64,000 bases of DNA from Setophaga petechia. Lineage: Eukaryota; Chordata; Aves; Passeriformes; Parulidae. The stretch covers positions 1,922,001-1,986,000 of the forward strand of contig JANCRA010000061.1 in NCBI GenBank assembly GCA_024362935.1, in the 5' to 3' direction. This document shows positions 1-10,960 of the stretch, one piece after another (position 1 is the first letter of the stretch; every line of letters begins with the position of its first letter). The position numbers and the translations under genes are program-made. Below the pieces are notes generated by a model. It was not told the origin of the DNA, ran no database searches, and worked only from the letters and a program-made list of their open reading frames with translations.

Positions 1-3000
1 AGCACCTGACACTGGGATTTATTAGCCACTGTGGAAGCACATGCTGGACTCAGCTCCAAGAACAACTTCAACTGAAACAGGTGAATTTCAACTGTAACGG
101 GCACAAAACCCCTTTCTCTTTTCCTCAGCTCTAGATGCAATTTTTTTGCATAGATGTCAAATGGAACCAGTTTATCCTAAGTTAGCCAGATACTAAAAAA
201 TTTGGGTTGCTTGGCTGAACTCATTAATTAGTAGAGGATATGTCACATTCTATTAGAATGCAAAAATCACTAAAATATCTCTTGGCAAAAAGTTTATTTT
301 CAACATAAACAACCTACTGCCATGCAAGTGCTTCTTTCTGAAAGAAAAATTTATTCCCAGTGAAGCTAATAAACTATTCATCTGAAATTGGCCTCAGCTT
401 TTACTGAAATAGGAGTATCATTTGCAAAGATCACAAGAAGCAATAGTCAACAAGTCTTTTTATGAAATCCTTCAATATTTTACTTGTGAGACTGTTCATC
501 CTTCATCCATGTCACTGTCATTTGCACAAAGTGTTACCTCAACACAATTCCATTATTATTTCTGTTTCAATCATCACTACTGGCAAAGATCAGGACAGGG
601 ACTGGATATGAAGGGGAACAGGGAGTCTCCTGAACTTCTTATTCTTTTACATCAGCCTAACCAATCAGAATGCTCTAAGATTTATAGAAGAATGGAAACA
701 AATCATGTAAGGCAGCAAACCCATCAGCTTGGAATACTCATGCAGCTTTTCATTGCTTGTTTAGCGTACATTTTTTCCTAATTTATGATTTTTATTATAT
801 TTGTCATTAATCATTTAAATAATCATAAGCAGTGTATTGATTACAAGTAGTGTATTAGTCTTAAGCAACATAATTTTCTGCTTTAGAGAGAGGGTAGCTA
901 AGTGTCTTTGGACAGTCTAATGCCAGAGTTGGATTGTTAGATCACCAAAACTTTTACCTTTGCTACACTAACCCTGATAACCTTCAATGAACAAAGCCTG
1001 AGGGCATAAAAGGATGGACACCTGGAATCTAGAGTTCATAGCCCTCCATGAACACGTTGAAGCAGCCAGAAGACAAAGAAGAAACTGCTCAAAACATTTC
1101 AGTCTCAGAGCTTAAATCAACTTTTCTGGGAAAAAAGATGATAAAGAGACTGAAAAATGTGAACTTATTGGCATGAGCAGGGAGACATCATTATCCAAGA
1201 CAAGGTAGAAGACTAATTAATAAGGAGAATGATGTAATTTAGAACTACCAGAGTCAGTTCTTTGTTTGCTCAAAATGTATCCATAAGTGGAAAACTTGAA
1301 AGTGGCATGCATGTGGCTGGAGTTCTCCCCTCTGCACCACAGCTGGGAATAAAATAATGCCTCCTCCTAATATCAAAAAATTACTGTTCAGGGGCTTCAT
1401 CTATCCTGGGATTTTTGGTGACCTGGGTATGAATATAGAACAATGAGAAATGGAAGCATTTGACCAGGAGGCATTTCTAGAGCATGAATTTCCTGCATGC
1501 CACAGCATGGGGAACCTCCCACATCCACTGGCACTTCCTCAGTATCATCCCCCTGTGAGTGGCTTCCCCCTGGGCAGCTGCCTCCAAGGGGCCCTTGGAG
1601 CACCAGTGGGGCCCCAGCCCTGCCCAACAGGTCCCGCAGGCTCAGCAGCACCTGACACCAACACCATGGCCAAGCCCCCACCCGCTGCCAACCCGCAGAG
1701 CCCCACACCTGCCCCTCACCTGCTGCTCCTGGCACCTCTGGCTCACCCTGACGGGCATGGCAGTGCTGCTGGGGGCCCTGCGGGACGCAGTGCGGATTGG
1801 GGCCCTGCGGAACTCACTGGATCCTGCCCAGGCCCGCAGCTCCGCCATCCCACTCTGCCTCGGCTGCTCCCGCTCCCACACAGACACTGATCCTGCTGGA
1901 ATATCTGCAAAATGCAAAATATTTCTTAGGAAAATGTGTTTCTTGATGTTTGGCCTTTGTGGCTTCCAAGGCTCATCAATTAGAAGCAGGACGATTCCCA
2001 TGAAACAAGAAGTAGCCAACAAGCTGGAAGTGATGGCCAGGCCTTGGAAAGGCAGGCAACTTCTTGGCTGAATTGCCTTGTTGAGGTGTAGGGCTTGACA
2101 GGCTGCAGTGACCTCAGACACAGGGCAGGTCAGCAAGGGTTGAGAACAAAGATGCATCACTGATGGTGGACTCAAAGAATGCAGAATTTATGGGCACAAG
2201 GGTATTTGGACAAAGCCCTGAGAAAAGGAGCAAACTGATAAAGCCAATGCAGCAACTATGCTGAATCAGCTCCAGCAGGGTAAAATACCATTCCAGATTT
2301 TACTCAAGAAACCTCTCACTAAGAAGAAGGGAGAGACTGAACATGCAGACTAATGAGCATGAGAAGTGAGAGGATCATCACCCAACACCAGAGAGAATAC
2401 TCCTTATGAAAAGAACTAGGGAACTTGCAGGCAAAGACACTAATTCCTTTATTTGCTCAAATGTGTAAATACTCAAACACTCTGGGTTTTCGTGCTGCTG
2501 GCTTTGTGAATTTGCCCCTGAGCTCCCCTTCCTGCACAGAACTGTGAATAATTACCTCCACTCGGTGGGTGGATTAGGCTCTCGAACAACAGGTGCTGGA
2601 ACCAGCCAAGTTGGAACAACACTCGCTGTGGCTCTGACAGCTCTGCTCTCGCTGCAGCTCCCAAAGGCTCTGAGCGCTCCTGCCCTGTGCTGGTGACAAT
2701 GGCCACGTGTCCTTGGAAACGGGGAGTTGCATGTTCCAGGCTGGCCAGGATTTCACTGAGGAGTGGGACGTGACACAGTGGGGGCAGAGGGATTTCACAA
2801 TGGGCACAGGTAGGGAATGCCCTTCCCTGTCCCATCACTGACTCTGCTCATTTCCAAGAGCAGAACGAGGCACCCCACCAACCCCAGTAGCTGCAGCTGT
2901 GCAAAGAAGGGCTAATGAAGAGTTTCTGCACAAAAGTGCTGCACTTGGCTCTCTCTGTGGTGAAGGAGCAGCTCAACACCTGTAACCAGGGCAGCAAGGT

Positions 3001-3240
3001 GCAGCCCGGCCAGCTCTGGGCCATCCTGTCATGGCCCCGTCAGTCTGTGAGGCTTCCAGCACATACACGATCACTCAAATATCATCTTTTTGACACAACC
3101 CCCCGACCTTTCCTCAGCCCAGTCTCCTCAAAGGAAACAAGCCAGCAGCATGCCCAGGCCCCCAGGTGCTCTGCAGGTGGAGCTGACATGGAAAGGCCAG
3201 GGAGGACCATGAGCACAATTACAGGCTGACAGTTGTGCTG
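1..3240 (-). repeat. Inverted segmental duplication, left copy
   Basis: Reverse complement of 53010-55631: position 1 pairs with about 55631 and position 3230 with about 53020. Matching blocks include the opening bases (paired with 55560-55631), the GC-rich stretch 1500-1890 (paired with 54380-54720) and 2480-3230 (paired with 53020-53700). The left copy carries roughly 0.75 kb (about 310-1080, AT-rich) with no counterpart on the right. A GC-rich block near 1559-1735 stays open in frames on both strands in both copies. No splice-bounded protein family could be named, so I do not call a gene. The homology is cut by the window start, so the unit continues outside. Confidence 0.85.
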
Positions 3241-3985
3241 ACTGCAGGTGGCCATTGAAGTTACTGACTCGTCTGGAGAAATATTTTATACTCAGCTTAA
3301 GATCATTTCACTTTCCTTTTTCCCCATACCCAAGATTATTCCTGATTTCAGTCAGCTAGCACCAAAAAAACTCTTGTCCAGTCATTACAGGGAGAGGTAA
3401 TAAACGCATGTCATTTAGAATGGATTAAATAGTACCATCCAAAGCTCATTTCCCATATCACAAAATTTTGTCTTTGTCTTCAGGATCATGTCCACATCTG
3501 CCCATGTCTCATCTGGCTGCCACACTCACAAGGACAGTGTAGTTGGTGGACAGAAGGGAAGGAAGCAAATTGTAAAACAGCAGAACTAAGATGTATAAAA
3601 GAACTGTGTCCCTTTTTGGGAATGAATGGATTGTGTTTTTAATGGATCCCCAGTTATGGACTTTTGGAAAAGCCTTTGTATGAACCATGAAAGGAATCCA
3701 AGGAGGTGTTTCACTCGATTCTACAATGTTAGACAGACTTTTCATACCTTCAAAAGACATTGATGACAGCCTCTGCTCTGGAGTTCCCAGATTTGACTGA
3801 ATCCTTTGCACTGTTCATACACGAGTGCCTTTGCCTTGCACAGTAATGGACTGGGAATGTATGAAAGAACGCTGAGGAAAAGACCATATTTCTTAAAAGA
3901 ACATCTAAACATTGTATCCAAGGGATGACCAGTGCACCTCAGAGCAGGAGCCACCACAGTCCTGATTGGTAGAATGGGCTTGAAA
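3241..3985. other. Unassigned non-coding stretch
   Basis: No recognisable exon, LTR boundary or repeat family seen. Short open frames at 3509-3957 on the minus strand have no familiar motif. Confidence 0.4.
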
Positions 3986-3989
3986 ATAC

Positions 3990-5480
3990 GTGGGAAAAAT
4001 ATGTCATTTTATGTGCCAGAAATGGTTATGCCTGGTGTAGAGCAAAAAGGAGCTCACTGGTTTTCCTAAAGTAACGGGGTACTCCTGGAACAAAAGACAT
4101 GGTGCTAAGGACAGCTACTGCCTTGAACCCTGCTGTGCTCCTCAATCCTTCTGCAAGGAATCAGCATCTCCAATCAAATCAAGACAGCTTTGGGAACGTC
4201 CAGTTCCCTGCTGAAGTAGCAATAATGCACTGCAAAGCTCACCAGTTCAGGCAAGGCCAGGAGACTGAGGAGCAGACCAAACTGTTGGAGAGGAGGCAGA
4301 ACAAAGCATCTTGTTGGCAATTCTTTCCAAAGCTGTGAACCTTTCCAAATCAGACACAGAACACCATGATGAAAACAACCATTCTGCAGAATCCTTAAAT
4401 GTCTGATTTAGTCTGAAGGGTGAGTGGGTATCAACAAATCAACAAGTTACAGTGCCTCACGCAATAATGACACAAACTGGAGAAGGCAAAGACAAAGAAA
4501 CCGACTGGGGTATTGAAGGTACAGTAGACAATTTGGAAAGGCAGCTACTTAGTGTTAGGCTGACAGGGACTGTGACAACTGAAATGTAAAATCTGCTTAC
4601 AGATCAATGCACAGTTTTACAAAAGACTGCCCTTAGGGATACCAAAACCAGGGTACTAGTGCAGGAGATTAATGCCAAAGACATTCTTCTGAGTTACCTC
4701 AGCAAGAAGGATAAAACTACTTCTTAGGTTAAGTAGACCCATTTTCTGCATGGACAGAGGCTTTTCCTTGTCACACCAAAGAAAGCTAAAGAGGTACCTC
4801 AAGTAATAAATAAAAGAAATACTACTAAGATTAGGGATTCCTTTTGGAATGTACTCAGATAGAGATTCTCATTTCATAAACCAAACAAAATTTATGTAAA
4901 ACACTGCCAGATAAATGGGACCTACTTATCCCATGCAGGTCATTGCCCAGCAGCAAGGCTGAGAGACCAAATCAGAGTCTAAAAAAAGAAATGAGTAAAA
5001 GTTGCCGGGGAAAACTCACTGAAGCAGCCACAAGCGCTTCCCCTTGCACTATTGAGGATCACAATTCCAGGGGCTTCTAAAGAAAAGGTGAGCCCATAGG
5101 AAATGCTCTATAGAAGACAATATGAAATTACAATCCTTTCTAGAGAAAGTCATATGACAGGAAATGAGAATTTAAGTCAGTTTTTATCATCCTGGTGAAA
5201 AGTGGTCTCAAATTTTCACAGGTAACGGGTACGAGCATCCCTGATGGCTTTGGATTCTCTGGTACATCTTCATCAACCTGCAGACTGTGACTTATGTCAA
5301 AAAGCACAGCAACAAGACACTTCAAGAAAAGTGGAAAGGACCATTTCAAGTGTTTATAAGCACTCTTGCAGCAATAAAAGGGGATGGGATCAGTACATTG
5401 ATACACCTTCCCCCAAGGAATGCCAGTACCAACAGACGAGGAACTGGAGGGGAAAATAGACTTAGGCAAGGATTTGAAGA
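3990..5480 (+). pseudogene. Gammaretrovirus-like ERV pol remnant (RNase H to integrase C-terminus)
   Basis: Decayed class I ERV pol on the plus strand. At about 4099-4160 the frame resembles the segment before RNase H (the ALNPAVLL motif), and 4195-4260 resembles the end of RNase H (AEVAIMHCKAHQ). From about 5010, frames resemble the end of the integrase core (LPLALLRI followed by SKEKVSP). At 5310-5410 there is the gammaretroviral integrase C-terminal pattern (KWKGPFQV, then a DGI..LIH stretch). Several stops and frameshifts break it, and the middle (4330-5000) is too decayed to assign. No LTR or PBS could be tied to it. It lies downstream of the left ELL2-like copy. A dead viral remnant. 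Confidence 0.65.
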
Positions 5481-6863
5481 TTAGACTTTCAAAGGCATGA
5501 AAATATAACTTTTTTTTTTGATGTGTAGAATTAGTTTCAAGAAATTCCATAAAAGGCAAGATGAGCCATCAAGGAGTAACTATGTAAAATCCTCAGTCTC
5601 AGCCCACACTTTGGCCAGCAGCACTCCTGCACGTTCTGTCAACCAGCAGCAGCCACCAGGCCAAGGGGAGGCTCTCCAGCACAATTCACCCCATGCCCCC
5701 CACGGCAGCGTTCCTGGGGCTGCTGCACTGCAGAGCTGTAGGAACAACCCCTGGTCCTGGCAAAAAAGCACCCAAGTGTAAGGGTTTAAGAGGTGGCATT
5801 TTGTTGAACTTCACTTGAAGGAGAACAGAAGGGCAACGTCAGCACAGCTGCTCAATCACAAAACACCTCAAGAAATTTCCGGCATGGGGGCTCAACATCA
5901 TTGCATGGAAACAATTGTGGAATTTGTAGACTACTGTCCACGAAGAAAGAGGCATTCACAGCCCTACTGAGTAGTCCCAAATGTTACCCTCCTTCAGTCA
6001 ATTTCATATTCTTCCCCAAAAAAGGTTATGGCTTTGCTGGTAACACCTCCACCATGTCAGCTAACTAAATAAATGGCAGGAAACTTAGGAAAAGGACTAG
6101 ACACTGAAGTCCTCGTAGGTCTATGCAGGTTTCAAACTCTATGTCTCTCTAGAAAGGCTGGTTGTGACAGAGTAGTTTAAAATATGCAAAGAAATGGACA
6201 GCATTTCCTTAGGGACACTTGAAACCAATTTCTCTTGAAAACCCACCGAAGTACCTTGTCTCCAACACTTCTCCATCTGTTTTACAGAACTCTTGTAAAA
6301 GACCTGGATATTCCTTGGTTCACTGACAAGGTGAGGCCATGATTTACAAGCTGTCCTGAGAGCTGCTTCAGCTGACACCTTAGAGCAGCCCATGTGTACT
6401 CCTCTGGAACTCTCCAGAACAAGGTGATTTGGGCACACGATTGTCCAAACTTCTACACCTTGCACAACTTAAGGCAAAGATCCTAAACTAACAAGAAAGT
6501 TTGGAAAACAGGCTTATTCTAATCATAAAGAATTTCCACTTGCTGCAACCTTTTCTTCAAATGTGCACAACTTGATAGAAGAGGTTTTGGGCCTCCACCC
6601 TCTACTGAGAGAACTCATTCAATGGACAACCCTGTGTCTTGAAGAGAAGAATTGACAAGAAGAAGGACACTCCAAATATAATATAAGTGACAATAAGAGA
6701 AGGAGTTAACAATCATGCAATTTGTTTATTACTAAAGTTCAATACTAACTTCTATATTCCTACAAGAACTAAGCCTACATTTTTAACAAATAATCTTCTG
6801 CTTATTCCTAACTTGAAGAGTCCTAAAACAACTAATCTTCTTTTCAAATAAAAAAGCCGAAGT
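5481..6863. other. Intergenic / 3' flank of left ELL2-like copy
   Basis: No protein family recognised. On the minus strand this follows the ELL2-like terminal exon. A minus-strand AATAAA (plus-strand TTTATT at about 6724-6729) is a plausible polyadenylation signal about 135 bases after the terminal stop. Confidence 0.4.
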
Positions 6864-7010
6864 TCACTGATGTTCTCTTGCAGATGCAGACGACTGGTGC
6901 CAGGACTCCACTTGCTGCGGGCCAAATTCAGACACTCATTGCTGAATGTGGAACAGCTTTTTGTGGAGGTACTGGCACCTGCTCTTCATCTCAGAGAAGT
7001 CTGGACTACC
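6864..7010 (-). pseudogene. ELL2: ELL2-like terminal exon with premature stop
   Basis: Follows a TTCTTAG acceptor. It encodes the final helix of the occludin/ELL domain: SPDFSEMKSRCQYLHKKL matches the family pattern around YRCEYLHNKL. TGA at 6936-6938 interrupts it. The reading frame then continues through FGPQQVESW to a TGA at 6864-6866, so the stop looks like a point change in otherwise conserved sequence. Confidence 0.8.
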
Positions 7011-7012
7011 CT

Positions 7013-8264
7013 AAGAAAGAAAGATCAAAAGAAAATTAGGGCATGCCAACATTTCTGCAGAGTTTAGAATTTCATGACCTTTGCTTTAAAAGAGCCTTGA
7101 AGCACACTCAGAGGTTACCAAGCCTGGCCAGGTTGTTTTATTCATGGAAAACTGTAAAAATACTCTCAGTTTCAGTTTTGAGCTATTTTTCTTTGTGAGC
7201 CACCACACTTCTAGGAAGTTTGCAAACTGAAGTTGTTGTAATACAGACCTAAAAACAAACTCTAGACAAGTCTGAAACCACAACAACAATACCACAAATC
7301 ACATCAGTTCCTAAAGAGGCCAAAACTCATTAATGCTTAAAGGCGCTTATAAATCAATGCTTAAAGGGAGTCAAAACTTCTTCAATCTTTTCTCCCTCAA
7401 ATCAACACAAGTGGTTTATCAAGCTCATGACACAAATCCAAGAAGTGGCAATGAGAATAATAAGTGCCACTTCCCTCTCCCACACCAATGCTTCTGCTCC
7501 TCTAGGCCTGAAGACCTGGTTCTTTTTGGATGACAAAATCTCCCTCCCCATGGGAATAAACAATTTAAACCATCCAGAGATTAATATTTACAAGCAGTAA
7601 ATTTTTAACACGTTGAAATTCAGTACCAGGAGGGACAACAACTTGTGCCAAGGACGCATCCTAGGCTACATGCACATGACTGGTGTGCAGGATAATTTTG
7701 AAAAGAAAACTGCAGATGGCTTGCAACATTTTGAGAGGCACGTGAGAAGCAGTAGCCTGCACTGCTGCCTTCTGCCCAGTGACATTTGCTGGCAAGAGCC
7801 CCAGCACAGGCCTGACTGCACTGCTCCCCTGCAAGGCCAGCCTTGCCCTCAGCCTTGCACGGAGCATCCCTGGCTGTATCCAGTGTGACCCAGGGCCCTG
7901 CCACGCCTGCTCCAAAGGCCGCAGCTGCCTCAGAGCCCCAGAGCTGCAGGAGGCCTGACTGCCCTTGCCAACATCCCTGCTCTGACACAAGCTGGCAGCA
8001 ATTTACACTCTTTTATACCACACAAACACACACACTTCTCCCTCCCCTCCTGCACTTCAAATTCGATGAGGGGATGCAGCACCACTGCTGCAGCTGAGCC
8101 TGTTCAACTGCACTGCAGGAAGGGAGGGCCCATCAGGGCCTAACCCACCTCGGTGTTCATCTCAGCACTTCCCCCCACCTGGCCCATCTCCTCCTTTATT
8201 CTTGCTATCTCCCTCGTTACTAGGCCTAAATATCAACTGCCACATTTCTTTCCTTGCAGGCAAA
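7013..8264. other. Intron / unassigned region of left ELL2-like copy
   Basis: Lies between the 125-nt and terminal exons. I searched for the remaining ELL2-like exons and saw none. A GC-richer block at 7760-7990 has open frames on both strands but no recognisable motif. Confidence 0.4.
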
Positions 8265-8530
8265 ACAGACCCTCAGTGTCAGGACGCAAGGAAACAGCAT
8301 GAAGCTGAGTTGAGGGAGCTTTAGGCGGAATATCAGGAAACCATTTGTGCCCTAGAGAGCACTTGAGGACTGCAACAGGCTCCCCAGGCCAGTGCTCACT
8401 GCACCAAGAGCTCAAGAAGAGTTTGAACAACACTCTTGGGCACAGGGTGTGCTTCTTGTGGTGTCCTCTACGGGGCCAGCAGTTGGACTCCATGACCCTG
8501 AAGAGCGTCTGCTGGGGCAGAATATTCTAA
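8265..8530 (+). mobile_element. CR1 LINE 3' end
   Basis: Plus-oriented CR1 tail. It has the typical run through a phrase like 'caacaggctccccaggccag', then 'ttgggcacagggtgtgcttc' and 'ggccagcagttggactccat'. It is inserted in the left ELL2-like copy just after the 125-nt exon's donor side. The equivalent intron on the right (60627-60758) lacks it. Confidence 0.8.
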
Positions 8531-8601
8531 GAATCCAGGCTTCATTTCCCAGGGCTTTCTTCTAAAAAGGCTCTTTTCCTTCCCCAAAAGTCTGAACTTA
8601 C

Positions 8602-8726
8602 CTAGAAAGAATCAGCCTCAAATTCTCTCTATCCATTTTACTGTAGCCAGGCCAATCAGTCTGAAGGGTTTGAAAGAGATGTTCCTTCAGACTGAAGGAA
8701 TTATCCTTTGCATTCAGGTTGGTTAC
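8602..8726 (-). CDS. ELL2: ELL2-like exon, 125 nt (left copy)
   Basis: Starts in phase 0 after a TAG acceptor and ends in phase 2 before GTAAGT. It encodes VTNLNAKDNSFSLKEH, the DWPGYS motif, and a tail close to the ELL2 ILSR segment. It has the same length and phases as 60502-60626. Confidence 0.85.
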
Positions 8727-9277
8727 CTACAGGCAGACATTCAGGAAAGCAAATGTTCATTACCCATATATGCAAACTACGGAAATCTGAATGGGCTACT
8801 TCAGTTGGGATGGCAGAACATGGCTCTTATTATATTCTGAATGTCTTCAGAGTGAAAAAGCCCTGTAGCGACAGCCCTGGGCAAACCCAGCAACAAACAT
8901 CACAGGTTCAGGGAAGGAGTTCTTAAAAGTCACTGTGGGATCAACTGAATCTGCATCCACTTTGAATTTGAGTCCTTTGACTAGGTTCCAAAATGCTTTT
9001 TCCTGGCTAAAGAAGAAAGAGTCCCAGTTGATAGAATAATTCTTGCATAATTCAGCAACAGCCTATATCGATGGGGAATTTATAAAAATGACAGAAGGAG
9101 CTACTGCATCTTCCCATAGGTGTTTTGTCTTACGAAAGGCTATGAGAAAGAAATAGCAACTTCAACTTGAAGGAGAATTGGAAAAGCCTCTAATTTGAAG
9201 AGGTGAGGAAGTAGTAAAATTATGAACAGCAGAAGAGCATGATGGAAGAATTGCTGGCACAGGCTCCACGATCTCAC

Positions 9278-9531
9278 CTGCTGAAGGATCTTTCCAAGGG
9301 AATCCTTGTCCTTTGGCCTGACCCCATCTCTCTGCAGCCGAGCAAGCAGCTCTGGCTCCTTGTAATCCCTCAGGGCAAGTAAATGAATCACCCTGTCCCT
9401 GTAGGGTCGGCCATAAACAGCAGCGCAGCCGCTCCAGTCGATGTCTGCAAGTCTCACAGGCATCATCCTCTTCTTCCCAGGCACAGGCCCGGAATTGTTT
9501 TCCTGGGCTCCTCTGACCTCTGCTTTGTCTC
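9278..9531 (-). CDS. ELL2: ELL2-like exon, 254 nt (left copy)
   Basis: The acceptor AG lies just above 9531 and the donor GTGAGA just below 9278. The exon enters with two bases completing a codon and leaves in phase 0. It encodes a basic stretch (GKKRMMP) and the ELL-family motif RPYRDRVIHLLAL. It is nearly identical to the exon starting at 63794 and more diverged from the same exon at 58420-58673. Confidence 0.85.
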
Positions 9532-9763
9532 CTAAAGTGAGGGCAAACCAGAAACAAACAGTTCAAACTGGAGGTCTGGAGAAGGCAAAGAAGTTGATTC
9601 AAAAGGATGTACCAAGGCTGTTGAACCTCTACTTGTTTGCCATTTACAGATCAAAAAGACTCCAAATAGTAAAGCATTAAAAAGAAACAGTCATTAAAAG
9701 CTGGTAAAGGAGTGATACTGGATGGGAGATTTTTGTGAAAAATTCTTTGGATGCATGTTGCTT

Positions 9764-10062
9764 TTATATGATTTCCCCAGTTTGTAAGCTCAAGCATTGA
9801 GCTGTGTCAAGGATGACATGGACAGTGGGATTAGGTGCATCCTCAGCAAATTTGCCAACACCAGAGGCCTGGGATGCCATCCAGAGGGACCAAAACGTGC
9901 TTAGGAACTGGGGCCCTGGGAACCTCATCAAATTCAACCAGGGCAAGTGCCAAGTCCTGCATCTTTGGGTTTGTGACATGCCCTGGCACCAAGACAGGCT
10001 TGGAGGTGAAGGTGGGGAGGACTTGGAGGTGCTGCTGGATGAGAGGCTGCATATGACTAAAA
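9764..10062 (+). mobile_element. CR1 LINE reverse-transcriptase fragment
   Basis: The plus-strand frame contains the CR1 RT pattern AWDAIQRDQ, then NLIKFNQGKCQVLHLW, then LEVLLDERLHM. Internal only, without 5' or 3' ends. The same fragment occurs in opposite orientation at 63270-63580 as part of the inverted duplication with the neighbouring ELL2-like exon. Confidence 0.8.
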
Positions 10063-10192
10063 AATCATACAGATATCCAGTAAGAAATGAAATGGAAGTA
10101 TATCTAGAATTTGTTCCTCAGTTTAACACCCTTTGCACTTGGATTGTGTGACTCGTTTTCTGCTGGGCTGCTTTTTCTAACTTGATTAATAC

Positions 10193-10612
10193 TGATGCAC
10201 CAGTGTATTAACGCTTGACTAGAATGACTCCCTAAGCTACAGAAAAGTATCTCTAGCAAGATAATAGGAACTTCTAAGCTTAATAATGAAGCTCTGTGCA
10301 TTGTGTTTTAAGGCTTACAAGTAGGTATAGTATTTGAAATAAGCAAGCATTGTTTTAACAAATGGTACGTGTGCTTGTAGTGTTTGGATAGAACTACTGT
10401 CAATATGTTTTTGCTTTGTGTGATTGGTCAAAAGACTTTTCAAGTAAGTTGTACCATTAAGTTCATTGCCTGCTGCCAGGGACGTGAGCTGCCGGCATCT
10501 TCCCATTGTCATAACCATGGAATGAGACTGATGCTGGAAAACAAACAGCTCGAGCTGCGTTCCTAAGCAGTCCCGACCCGTTCGTGATTCGTACATAGAG
10601 CCCCGGGCAGCA
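10193..10612 (+). mobile_element. Solo LTR (or LTR fragment)
   Basis: 420-bp TG...CA block. It is directly flanked by ATAC at 10189-10192 and 10613-10616, a possible 4-bp target-site duplication. From 10204 on it matches 33754-34164 at high identity, and that copy lies next to an ERV env remnant. The orientation is taken from that copy. The 5' boundary is less sure, because homology between the copies begins at 10204. Confidence 0.65.
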
Positions 10613-10639
10613 ATACTCAGCTGAGGACCAGAAGCGACC

Positions 10640-10960
10640 AGAATAGCGCAGGCACTCCAGCTTCACTGCAAGACATCCGGCAGCCTTGATGGTACAAAGC
10701 GAGCACAGGTCGCAGCTCCTCGTGTCCGCAGAGAGGCCAGAAGAGCTCCCATATGCCGCAGCCCCGCCCCCGGCCCAGCTCCGGGCGCAGCCGGGGCCGC
10801 TCCGCCTGCGCGGGGCCGCTGCCGGGGCGCTGTCGCGGCTCCTCCCGCGGGGCGGAGCTGACGCGGCCCCGGCGGCCCCGGCCCGGCCCCGCTGCGCTCC
10901 GAGCGCGGCCCCGGAGCGGCCCGGCCGAGGCGGCGAGGGGCCGGAGTGATGGGGCACTTC
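10640..10960. promoter_or_regulatory. CpG island
   Basis: Very GC- and CpG-rich, with several GC-box-like CCGCCCC and GGGCGG runs, in an otherwise AT-rich area. It lies upstream (minus sense) of the left ELL2-like copy, so it may be that unit's promoter/first-exon region. No convincing ELL2 exon 1 could be shown in it. Confidence 0.6.

Larger units (their letters stand above)
6864..9531 (-). pseudogene. ELL2: ELL2-like elongation factor gene copy, broken (left copy)
   Basis: Three exons of an ELL2-like RNA polymerase II elongation factor are visible on the minus strand. Exon 9531-9278 (254 nt) encodes the segment with RPYRDRVIHLLAL and ELLARLQRDGV. Exon 8726-8602 (125 nt) encodes NAKDNSFSLKEH and DWPGYS. 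Terminal exon 7010-6864 encodes the end of the occludin/ELL domain (SRCQYLHKKL, then FGPQQVESW). All have AG/GT boundaries, and the first two match the sizes of the right-hand copy exactly. The 91-nt and 271-nt exons and the first part of the occludin domain are not found. A CR1 element (8265-8530) sits where the 91-nt exon would be expected. The terminal exon has an in-frame TGA at 6936-6938, about 23 codons before the usual end. In ELL proteins the middle region and occludin domain serve super elongation complex functions, so this copy is probably non-functional. Confidence 0.85.
9140..10150 (-). repeat. Inverted duplication with 63180-64000
   Basis: Reverse complement of the last ~0.8 kb of the window: 10150 pairs with about 63180 and 9450 with about 63880. 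It includes the CR1 fragment, the intron and the 254-nt ELL2-like exon. The coordinate offset (sum about 73310) differs from the 1-3240 duplication (sum about 55630-56250), so the two are separate units of an array. Confidence 0.85.
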
